From Russula earlei (Eukaryota > Basidiomycota > Agaricomycetes > Russulales > Russulaceae): a stretch of DNA of 64,000 bases. Shown piece after piece: positions 1-9,022 of this stretch. The notes below the pieces were generated by a model that ran no database searches, had not been told where the DNA came from, and saw only the letters and a list, made by a program, of their open reading frames with translations. Location of the stretch: NCBI GenBank assembly GCA_025769875.1, contig JAGFNK010000164.1:40674-104673 (forward strand), read 5' to 3'. Position 1 is the first letter of the stretch; each line of letters opens with the position of its first letter. The position numbers were made by a program, and so were the translations under genes.

Positions 1-1368
1 TTTTGTGTCTCCATGAGTTGTGCGCGTATTCTGCTAAGGGAAGCATTTTTGCCCAGGAGTGAGGATGGGTTGTGGTCCAAGGTCTTAGGTATTGTTCTAG
101 CCAAGTGTTCATCCGTTCTGTTTGTCCATCTGTTTGGGGGTGAAATGCGGTGGACATGTTTTGCTTGATGCCTAGATTTTTACATAAGGCTCTGGAGAAG
201 TTTGATGCAAATCGAGGGTCTCTGTCGGAGATGATTCTTTTGGGGATGCCAAACCAGGGCACGAGGTGTTTCAGATACTCGTGTGCGACACCTGTTCCAT
301 TGATCATTTTGTTGCATGGGATGAACTTTGTCGCTTTGGAACACCCTTGATCGACTATGGTGAGGACACTATCAAATCCTTCTGATTTAGGCAGATCAGT
401 AATGAGGTCCATTGATACGTATTGAAAGGGGCCTTGTTCAACGTGTGTGTTGAGCGGAAAGGTCATGGCTTTCTTTCTGGGTATGTTGGTTTTGGATTCT
501 TGACATTTGGCGCAACCTTTGACGTATTGTTCTACAAATTGTTGTAGTCTAGGTCCTTTGTAATGTTGTTTGACTAAATCCCAGGTGTTGGCTATTCCTG
601 GGTGTCCTGCGAAGGGGGTGTCGTGAAATAGTCTTAAAATTTCTTGTCGTTTGTCAAGTTTGTCTGGTAGGTAGGTTTTTCGTGCGAGGATTTCAGGTGG
701 TAGTAATGTGGTTTTTTGTTCTTCTACCCCCTTGTTAAGGTCTTTACGGTGAGAAAGTGCATCAGCAATTGTATGTGTGTGTCCAGGGACGTGTTCCATG
801 GTGATATTGAAATCTTGCATGTATTGCATCCATCTGGCTTGTCGTCCTGTTAACTTTTGTGGTTCTTTGAAGTAGGTGAGGTTTTTATGGTCTGTCCTTA
901 TTCTAACCGGTTTATCGGCTCCTAGGAAGAATGGTCGTCTGCTTTTCAATCCGAATATTACTGCTGCTAGTTCTTTGTCGTGTGCGTCGTAGTTCCTCTC
1001 TGCATCCAATAGTGTTCTGGAGTAATATGCGATAGGGTGTAGACCGTCTTCGTATTCTTGGGATATGACTGCTCCTATTGCGAATCCTGATGCGTCGGTG
1101 TCTAGGATAAATTGCTTTGTCCATTCTGGAGTACGGAGTACCGGATAAGATATGCAAGTTTCTTTTAGGATTTGAAAGGCTTGGTCTTCCTTTGTCGTCC
1201 ATTCCCATTGTTTATTTTTCTTTGTTAAGTCGTTTAGCGGTCTGGCTTTTATGGAGAAGTTAGGTATGAAATTTCGATAAAAGTTGCAGAACCCCAAGAA
1301 ACTTCTAACTTCCTTTAGCATTGTCGGGGTTGGCCAGTCTTGAATTCCTTTGACCTTGACGGGGTCCA
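1..1368 (-). pseudogene. Element A distal pol: end of RT, RNase H, start of integrase
   Basis: Read on the minus strand this segment matches the distal pol of element D almost codon for codon: the RT thumb, the RNase H core with the DTDASGFA motif near 1085-1110, the DHKNLTYF motif near 870-890, the HHCC zinc-binding region of integrase (GCAKCQESK near 490-520), and the integrase catalytic core up to the window edge (SWAKMLPLAEYAHNSW at about 5-60). No stop was seen in this frame. It is out of frame with the upstream RT because of an apparent single-base loss near 1372. It is labelled a pseudogene because the whole pol is disrupted. Confidence 0.75.
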
Positions 1369-1371
1369 TGG

Positions 1372-1897
1372 TTATTTTCCTTCTCCTATGATTACTCCAA
1401 GGTATTCCACCTTTCTTTTGTGGAATTGACATTTTTCTGGTTTGAGATAGAGATCATGTTGTTTTAATTTGGATAGTATGTGGTTAACCTTGGACATGTG
1501 TTCCGTTTCATCATTTTTTGTGGCAATGATGATGTCATCCATGTAGATCTTTAACCATCCTTGTGCGAGTTCTTCTTGAAAAATATCGTCCATCATAGTT
1601 TGAAAGGTGGCTGGGGAGTTCGTTAATCCGAAGAACATTACCATAGGTTCAAACAATCCATCACTGGTTTTGAAGGCAGCTTTCCATTCGTCTCCTTCCT
1701 TGATTTGAATGTTGTTGTAGCCCCATCTGACGTCAAATTTGGTAAAAAGTTCTTTTCCTGCTAAGGCGTGAATAAGTTCTGGGATTAAGGGCAGTGGATA
1801 TACATTGGGTATTGTCCACTTGTTTAAATTTCTGTAGTCTTGTACTGGCCGAAATTTGCCATCTTTCTTCTTTATGAGGAAGAATCCACTGGCGTAT
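1372..1897 (-). pseudogene. Element A reverse transcriptase core, distal to the solo LTR insertion
   Basis: Contains the RT palm with intact catalytic YMDD (within LKIYMDDIIIATK, near 1535-1575) and the downstream LKPEKCQFHK motif. The open frame ends at a TAA next to GEGK, where elements C and D continue with ITMDP or a close variant; comparing bases suggests a one-base deletion. The upstream part of the same domain resumes at 2860 on the other side of the solo LTR, so no single product can be made from this copy. Confidence 0.8.
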
Positions 1898-2859
1898 TGT
1901 CATGAACCATTCTCTGGAAAGGGCCCTTGAAGGACCCTTCCTTATAGGAGGAAACCTGGTCTCTATGGTGTCACCCTGTTCACACGAGCAAAAGGGGTGA
2001 GTAGAGGTGTCCACAATATCGCGCGCGCATTGTTGCGCGAGCGATTCTCGGCACAATCGACATACAGCAAGCCCCACTTAAAGGCAACCCTTCTAGCAAC
2101 AAAAGACAGTATTAGGGCCTTCCTAAGGACCCTTTGGAACGACCCTAGGAGCTCTACAATAGGCACTAACCTAGTATCAAAGGCCCTACAATGCGTTATT
2201 AGACCAACTCTAATAACTATAGAACGATTATAAGGCAATACTAAGGACCTTAATAGAAGTATTAGGGTCGACTCTAAGGACCCTAATAGAACTATATAAG
2301 GGCCTTATAAGATGACACTATTCCCTAACCAAACTACAAGTCCTCAAATGACCGGCCCTAAACTAACTAACAAGAAATGAATCAGGTGCTTACACGTGCA
2401 CTAAAAGTAGTAAACACGTGGACAGTGGAAACTCTTACTCATCAAGAAGAGTCTTCTTACTCAGCAGCTTACTGAGCATGACCGAGCATGCTCAGTAAGC
2501 GTCCTCCGACTTCTTACTCATCACTCTATTGTGCTTGATAACAAGGTTATGACTTGTTCCCTATTTAGCAGTTCTCTTGTAGTATATAAGCGCTCAATAA
2601 AGTAGCGGACAGTCCTTAGACTGTCCATTTGTTTACGGCACTCTCCAACCCTGGGATACTCCTTTAAGTACCGTCCCCTTGTGACTACTCTGGCCTCTTC
2701 CCTGCGTGATTGCTCAACTCTCACAGTAACAATACCTCTCTGGTATCTGTTACTACTCTGGATTCTACTTCTTGCCCATGCAGTCTTGGACGTCTATCGA
2801 CTCGTCTTCGAGCTTATCCCTCGCTCTTGAACTGGATAGTTCAACAGTGAGTCTTGACA
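1898..2859. repeat. Solo LTR inside the RT of element A
   Basis: A 962-bp block that begins TGTCATGAACC and ends TTGACA, with perfect 5-bp terminal inverted repeats TGTCA/TGACA. It is flanked by the exact 5-bp duplication CGTAT (1893-1897 and 2860-2864). Removing it restores the RT reading seen in element D. A TATATAAG box near 2582 followed by AATAAA near 2597 suggests the plus strand is the transcribed one. The middle (about 2140-2310) is full of a degenerate short motif around CTAAGGACCCTAATAGAA. No internal coding region remains, as expected after LTR-LTR recombination. Confidence 0.9.
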
Positions 2860-3664
2860 CGTATGGTGAATTGGATCTCCTTATTCGTTTGAGTCATAAA
2901 TTCTGTTCGAGGAATTTCCCTTGTTCCTCTTTCTCTTTAGGTGAAAGAGGGTATACTCTACAGTTAATCGTTGTCAGGGCATCTGGTTTTAGGTCGATGG
3001 CATGATCCCATTTTCTTGGTCCAGGGAATCTTTCCGATTTTTGTTCCATAAATACTGGTCTGTATTGGTGGTATTGGCAGGGAACTATTTCTTGCCAGCT
3101 CTTTGGCTTATCTTTTACTTGTGCTTCTGCCAATTGTTGTGCTATGGTGGTTTTATGTATTTGAGTTTGTAACCATAGTTCATCACCTTCCTCCCAGTCT
3201 ACCAGTGCTTTGATCCATGCTGGGGTTTCTTGGTTTCCTTTCAGGGTAACTCTTCCCATAATGGTCCCCTTGGACCAATTTATTCTGGGGTTGGTTGACT
3301 CTAGGAATGGATATCCTAAGATAATATCATCTTGTCCTATGTCTGCAACCAGGAATTGATGGGTATGTTTTTGTCCTAGTAGTTTTAATTCTAATTGGAT
3401 GGTTTGGGTGACTTTCCCTGAACAGTTTAACGTTCCATCAACATTTTTGACATTTCTGGTTGGAATTAATTTTCTAGTTTGTAGGTGTAGTTCCTTCGTC
3501 AATCTGGGGGATATAAAGCATTCGGTAGCCCCACTGTCTATCAGGGCTTTTCTTTCAGCTTTGTTCGATCCAATGTAAATAGTAGTCATCACTGATATTG
3601 ACTTTCTTTGAGACTTGTACATGGGGTCGATACCTAAAGCTTGAGCAATCGCCGTTATGCTCAA
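2860..3664 (-). pseudogene. Element A aspartic protease and N-terminal RT
   Basis: Minus-strand reading frame of about 256 codons. It opens with a retropepsin-like domain (active-site LIDSGATECFIS near 3515-3550 and the flap/hydrophobic motif DDIILGYPFLEST near 3300-3340) and continues into the linker and the first RT residues (PLSPKEKEEQGKFLEQNL). The frame stops at about 2894, just before the solo LTR insertion. It would cleave the Gag-Pol polyprotein in a working element. Confidence 0.85.
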
Positions 3665-3712
3665 GCGTCCGAAAAATCCTCTTCCTTATCCTTGCCTTCT
3701 CCTGTCAGGGCC

Positions 3713-5340
3713 TTAATAAAGGCTTCCCTTTCCTCTACCGAAAGTGCTCTCACTGCTTTCGCAACTTTGTCGGCTGCGCTTTCCTCGATTATTTCTATAG
3801 TGGAGGATTCGGGTGTGATGGTGGTTGTATCGACGGTGTGTGCATGAGTCGGTTCGCGTTTCAGCTTTGTGGGGCAGTTGCGAGCTAGGTGTCCTCAAAG
3901 GGAGCAGTGAAAACATCTCCCTTCTTCTCGATGTTTCTGTTTCTCGGCCTCAGTGACTGCCTTGCGAGCGGCGCCTGCACTGGTATCCATCGCGGTCGGG
4001 TCGCGTGGTGGGAGGCGTGGGTGTGCGGGTGTGGCGTTGCCTTGATTGTTCCCGTGGTTGGCCCATGCTGAGTTAACCAGTCGTCCCCAGGGTCTGTTGT
4101 TCTGGGACTGATTGGGGTTGCGTCCGCGTGTGCTAGAGTGATCAGATAAAATTGCGCGTTTGCGCATCCAGACCCTGTGGTGTTTCTGTGCCGCCGTGAC
4201 CCAATCCGCGAATGATGTGGGGTCCTCGAGGTCGAGGCATGATTCTACCAGGGACCATGGGAGTCCCCAAGCGAACAGTCTCATGACTGTTGGTTCGTCG
4301 ACGTCGAGCCCAGCGTGTCTTGCCAATAGTTGGAATTCGGATATATAGTCATCCAGAAGGCCATCTCTCATTTTCAGTTCTTTGAGTCTATCTTGGGCCT
4401 TCTCACGTTCTGCGTAGTTGGTAAATGTGCGGCGGAATTGCTGTCGTAGTGCTTCCCACGCCGTGAGTCCTAGTGGGATGTTAGTGGGGTCGCTTTGCAC
4501 GTCTTTGAGCCATCCTTCAACCTTGGGTCCTTTCATCAGCGAGAGGAAGTAAGCACACTTCTTGATTGAGTCTCTAGCAATTTCACTGTCGTGGTTCATG
4601 GACATGAACCTATTGAACACAACCAAGAATGCGTGTGTTCGCGCACAATCGCCGTTGAAGAACTCAGGGGGGATTCCCTCAAGTTTTCCGTAGTCGGGTC
4701 CGCGTGCATTGCGGTTGTGGTCTGTGTGCATATCTTGGTTGTCGGGATTGGGATTGGGGCTCGGGGGTCGTATTCCACATCCTCCGATCCCAAGGAACAA
4801 AGCGCGGGTGGGGGGTTGTGCTGTCCCAGATGGCGCGGGTTGTGGTTGAGGAGGGTCGGTGGAGGTGGAGGTGACAAAAATGTTCGTCATTGTCATCGGC
4901 TCAAGCTCCATTGGAGCATGGGTAGTCGGGGCTGGTCCTAGCATTGGGGTGTTGCTTGGAGCCCTGGATCTAGGAAGGGGTGCTCCTGAGGCTGTCAGTG
5001 TAGTGATGTTAATGCCTCGAAGAGGACTCTGTTGGAGTCTGAAGGCCGAGCGAGCGACGTGCATCGCTTCCCACGTGTCTCCACGCCTTGCAATTTCGAA
5101 CCAGAGGCCATAGATGTGTCCGAGGGCTACTTTGGCACCCATCCAGTTGGCATAGTAGCCAGTCCAAGGTACGTTGTCCTTTTGTATCATATAGAACTCG
5201 ACGCCATCGTCAAACATGGTTATGCTGGGGACATTCTTTTCCTGGTCAGGTAGCAGTTCAAAGGGGCACTTAAGGGCAGCTAGTCCTTCAATGGTTGGGA
5301 CTTGGTACCCTTTGGTCTTCCAATCACGAGTTGTGGTCAT
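3713..5340 (-). pseudogene. Element A gag (capsid and zinc knuckle, frameshifted)
   Basis: Start ATG at 5340. A 481-codon frame covers an N-terminal region typical of these elements (MTTTRDWKTKGYQVPTIEGL), a proline-rich linker, and the retrotransposon Gag capsid domain (about residues 215-390, with FFNGDCARTHAFLVVFNRFM). The CCHC zinc knuckle begins RCFHCSL and then hits a stop at about 3895; the remainder, RGHLARNCP, is in another frame ending near 3713. The same break position in a knuckle is not seen in element C, so it is probably a mutation, although a programmed shift cannot be excluded from one copy. Confidence 0.85.
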
Positions 5341-5403
5341 GTTTGAAAAGAATCGATATATTCTCCGTGAGCATGTGGTTTGGGGTCAAGGGTTTGAGAG
5401 GGT

Positions 5404-5414
5404 AAGCTTGTTCT
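5404..5414 (-). promoter_or_regulatory. Self-priming primer-binding site of element A
   Basis: On the minus strand AGAACAAGCTT lies 2 nt inside the 5' LTR end (LTR boundary at 5417). It is the exact reverse complement of AAGCTTGTTCT in the LTR itself (minus strand, 5689-5699). No tRNA-type site beginning TGG is present at the junction. This is the arrangement known for Tf1/sushi chromoviruses, in which the first nucleotides of the RNA prime reverse transcription. Confidence 0.7.
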
Positions 5415-5416
5415 AA

Positions 5417-5919
5417 TGTCACCGACTGGGGAAGGTGTCGCTGACAAATCGTTTCATGTGCAAGACGTGCGCACAGAGTCAAGTGAGGCAACGAGCTCTC
5501 GCAGAGTTCGGGGATCTCAGTGACAACACAGCGAAGGCTAGTGTGTACCGTGGAGGGGAAAGTCAATGGATAAGTCTTCGCATTCGAAGACTTAAAGAGA
5601 TAGAAGAGATTTCGCGACGATTGCTTGATTCCCTGCAAGCCTACAGTCCAGAAGCTGAATCCAGTGATATTTCACAAGAGAACAAGCTTAAGGCTTGTTC
5701 TCTCCTATGGACAGGTTTATATAGACAATGTATCCTATATCAAATAGTAGACACAAGGTAATGGTGAGGCAATGGTGAGGCGATCAAAAGTGGAACATGC
5801 TGGAAGGTGGTGGTACATGCGAGGCTAAGTGAGTCATGAAGGCACGCGGGAATTGTAAGGTCTGTCCGGGTAGGCTTGTCCGGTTGCCGGTTCGGTCCGA
5901 AGAGCCAGTATCTGTGACA
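5417..5919 (-). repeat. 5' LTR of element A
   Basis: A 503-bp LTR. In minus orientation it starts TGTCACAGATAC and ends GGTGACA. A TATATAAA box lies upstream of an 11-nt self-primer at 5689-5699. It is clearly related to the LTRs of elements C and D. The other LTR of this element is outside the window, so neither age nor target duplication can be judged. Confidence 0.85.
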
Positions 5920-6273
5920 GATACAAAAGGAGATGGGACAAAGCTAAGCTTGGGACATTTCCTCAGCTTCTACAGGCACTTAAATACTGTATCTAGCAAG
6001 GCTGTCCAGTACTATATGCAGAACAATAGATAAATGGTAAGCCAATAGCAAAAAGGGATCAATCAAAAATAGATGAAACATTGGAAAATAAGGTGACAGC
6101 TGTCAATCAGTATCAAGGAATGAAATGGTAACCAAGGCAATGGGGGTGACAATAAGGTGACAGCTGTCAATCAGTATCAAGAGATGAAACGGTAACCAAG
6201 GCAATAGGGGTGACAGGAGAAAACAACAGTATAGGTGGTTAGTGACAAGTCAACAAGGGGGTAGATCATGACA
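5920..6273 (-). repeat. LTR of element B (3' side, truncated)
   Basis: Matches the LTR at 25251-25537 over most of its length (shared stretch from ACAAAGCTAAGCTTGG through the ACAGCTGTCAATCA motif to ATCATRACA). The outer end is cut off by element A. It contains a tandem duplication of about 75 bp (roughly 6091-6228, two copies beginning AAGGTGACAGCTGTCAATCAG) that is single in the other LTR. Confidence 0.7.
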
Positions 6274-7589
6274 CTGTCCATTTTGATTGGGTTGATCTTG
6301 GGGGTCCCTTGGTTGATTCAGAAGCCCAAGAAGTCGATTTCATGTTATTCAAAGGCACATTTGGATGCCTTTAAAAAGTAGGAGTCCCTTTCAAGTAGGT
6401 CAAGAAACTCATGTGTGATTTGTCAATGAAGGTGTTCTTCCCCCAATCCTGTGGCTATTGTCACATTGTCTAGGTAATTACAGGTATTCTCAGGGTATTT
6501 GAGGAGCCAGGGCTGGAGGGTGTGGTTCATTGCTCGCTGGAAAGCTGTCAGGGCATTGGCAAAGCCAAAACCCATTACCATGGGGATGAATGTGCCAAAC
6601 TGGGTCTTGAAGGCTCCCTTGTGCCAGTCTTCTGGGTGAATCAGGATGTTGTTGTAACCAGCTCTAACATTAAATTTACTAAAGGTGGTCTTGCCCCTTA
6701 GACAGTGTAATTGTTCTTCCATGTTTGGTAGAGCATGATAATCTGGGATGGTGGCATTATTGAGCTTCTGGTAGTCTACTACCATTCATGGGGCAGTGCC
6801 ATCCTTCTTTTGGACAAAGAAGACAGGAGATACAAAGTCTGAGATGCCATCCTTGATGAAACCTTTGGCCAGGTCTTCTTGTATTTGTCTTGATAGTTCT
6901 TGTTTTTCATTCTGGGGGAGAGGGTAAGTTTGGCAATCAAGGAATTTGGGGGCATCAGGTTTTAGGGTGATCCAAAAGTCAAGTTCTCCCTGGTTAGGTG
7001 GGAGTCATCTGGCGGCTTCTTCCGAGAAGACTTTCTGATGTCATGAGTATTCTGGGGGAATGGAGGTCATTCTGAGGTGTGCCACCCAAACTTTTGGCAA
7101 CTTTGTCAGAGGTATTGGGGTGAGAAGGACCCCAAGGTGGTTTCTGAGACATCCAGTGCTCCAATTAACCAGGGGGTTTAATGCCTTCAGGAAGGGGTAA
7201 CCGAAAATCATTCTATCTTCTCCCAAGTTTGTGACATAAAAGGTGAGAAGTCAAGTGGTGGGGGCATGTCGTACAGCCATATGGGCATAATGGGTTAACG
7301 CTCCACCCTGGTTACTGGTGCCACCTACATTGATAATAGGTCTGGGGGTTCTGAGGGTTTGAAGTGGGATTTGTAATTTTCCTACAATTCCTTGGCTGAT
7401 GAAATTTTCCATTGCTCCACTGTCTAGGAGTGCTTGTCCAGTCTTTCCATTTGTTGTGATCATAAAAGAAACTTTCATTGAGTTTTCTTTATGTTGAACA
7501 ATGGTATCTATTTGGGCCTCTGTGCCAACTGTCGCACTTTGGCCTAGAGAAAATCCTCTTTGAGGATGAGGTCCCAGATCTTGGCTCAT
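6274..7589 (-). pseudogene. Element B pol remnant (protease and RT)
   Basis: Degenerate minus-strand pol of a Gypsy element different from A, C and D. Recognisable pieces are a protease with LLDSGAMENFIS (near 7400-7440), an EDRMIFGYPFLKALNPLVNW segment (near 7150-7220), and an RT fragment with VVDYQKLNNATIPDYHALPNMEEQL and FGFANALTAFQRAMN (6423-6785). The catalytic box reads YLDN where YLDD is expected. Frames are separated by stops and shifts. From 6274 to about 6420 no coding match was seen. Confidence 0.8.
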
Positions 7590-8448
7590 TCTTCAGCTGG
7601 CAGGGCTTTCATGTGGGCTACCATAGAAGCCAGCTCTTCTTCTTTGGGTGGTTCTGGGGTTGCTTCAGTGGTGCAAGCTTTGGAAGTGGTAGGGGTTGAA
7701 TTTTTGGGGCACTCCTTGCTAAGGTGGCCCTTTTCTCTGCAATGGAAGCAGCGTCCTTCCTTGGCTAATTGCTTTCTTTCTTCTTCTGTGAGTTTTTTGA
7801 AGTTGGACTTGGCAGAGTCCACTTGCATTTGGTTGGAGTGATGGGTCCTGTGCTCTGGGGTAGGTAGGGTTTTTCTTCCTTTGAGTTTCTCTCTGATGGT
7901 GATAAAATGGCGATGTTGCCTCCTAGCTTCTTCTTTCCATTCCTGGAGAGTGGTCGGCCAGACGTCCTTGTTGAGAATTGTGGCATAGAGTCCACACTTG
8001 AGCCCATTCTTGAAGCTTTCAATGGTGATTATATCAGTTTCAGGCCATTCAGTCTTGGCCAAGAGTTGTTTGAAGGTGAAAATGTAGTTGTCTAGGGACT
8101 CTTTCATTTCATGTTTGGCAAGGGCTGCTTGGGCATCTTCCTTTTCCACTGTATTGGTGAATTTAAATGTAAAGTCTGTGACGAAGTTGTTCCACAGGGC
8201 TTTGTTGTTTCTGTTGATAGGGTTCTGGGCCCTATTCACTTTGTTTCTGAGTTCAGTTGCCTGTGAATTGACCCATCCCTCAACCTTTTCTCCTTGAATA
8301 TAGGAGAGAGCTAGCATGGTTCTTTTGAAAGGGCTGACCATGACTGCTTTGTTGTCATTGAGGCCCTAATATAGATTGAACTCCATGATAAAGTGTTTTG
8401 TTTTATTCCTTTCTCCCATAAACACTGTTGGTTCTTTACCACTAAGAG
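7586..8448 (-). pseudogene. Element B gag, C-terminal part with zinc knuckle
   Basis: A 251-codon minus-strand frame (8341-7586) with the Gag capsid region (KVEGWVNSQATELRNKVN; WNNFVTDFTFKFTN; SLDNYIFTFKQLLAKTEW) and a canonical CCHC knuckle RCFHCREKGHLSKECP. The N-terminal half of gag is displaced to about 24319-24900 because element C (target duplication AAGAG at 8444-8448 and 24314-24318) inserted here. Confidence 0.8.
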
Positions 8449-8941
8449 TGTCACAAGAACCGGTACATTGGACCGGACCAGCAACTGCATAAGCCTACCT
8501 GGACATGTCTCAAGTTTCCCACATGTTTTATGACTTACTTAGCCTCACATGTACCAGACGTTTCCTGCATGTTCCAGTACGATCACCTCACTGTTACCTC
8601 ATGAGTACTATTTGATATAGTATTCTGTATGTATATAAGACTGCCATTTGATGAGAACAAGCCTCAAGCTTGTTCTCCTGTGAAATACACTGGATACTCG
8701 CTTTGGATCTTGTAGGCTTGCAAGTACTCAAGCAATCGTCTCTAAAAGTATCTCAATCCTCTAAGTCTTCGAACGCGAAGACTTATTGTCTCTCTTCCCT
8801 ATCTGTGGAACATAAGTGCTTTGGCATTGTCATCTCCGAGATCCCTGAAACTCACAAAGGACTTAGTGCCTTGCTCGACTCTCTATGTTCGTCTCACATG
8901 TGAACCGATTTGTCAGCGACACCACCCCCCAGTCAGTGACA
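8449..8941 (+). repeat. 5' LTR of element C
   Basis: A 493-bp LTR with ends TGTCACAAG and AGTGACA (terminal inverted TGTCA/TGACA). The TATA box TATATAAG is at 8632-8639. The self-primer AAGCTTGTTCT is at 8666-8676, 34 nt from the start of the TATA box, close to where transcription should begin. The primer is the right arm of a small inverted repeat GAGAACAAGC..GCTTGTTCTC (about 8653-8678). It differs from the 3' LTR by many scattered transitions, so the insertion is not recent. Confidence 0.9.
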
Positions 8942-8943
8942 TT

Positions 8944-8954
8944 AGAACAAGCTT
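8944..8954 (+). promoter_or_regulatory. Self-priming primer-binding site of element C
   Basis: AGAACAAGCTT lies 2 nt after the 5' LTR and is the perfect reverse complement of AAGCTTGTTCT at 8666-8676 in the LTR. The spacing and sequence are the same in elements A and D. Confidence 0.75.
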
Positions 8955-9022
8955 TCCCTTCGAACCCTTGACCCCAAATGTGTACATACACATCCACCCC
9001 TGAATATACTGTTTTCCCCAAA

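Larger units (their letters stand above)
1..5919 (-). mobile_element. Ty3/Gypsy element A (chromovirus-type), truncated by the window edge
   Basis: Minus-strand LTR retrotransposon of which the 5' LTR, gag, protease, reverse transcriptase, RNase H and the first part of integrase are visible; the rest lies beyond position 1. It is closely related in protein sequence to elements C and D. Its reading frame is damaged: gag and protease are in different frames near the zinc knuckle (about 3890), a solo LTR of another family splits the RT (1898-2859), and one base seems to be missing near 1372 compared with element D. From about 1368 to the edge the frame looks open by eye. Its 5' LTR abuts an LTR of element B, so A probably inserted into or beside the end of B. 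Confidence 0.9.

Noticed and set aside
3889..5416. Several plus-strand open frames opposite element A gag
   Set aside because: They are the antisense of a clearly recognisable gag and have no motifs of their own.
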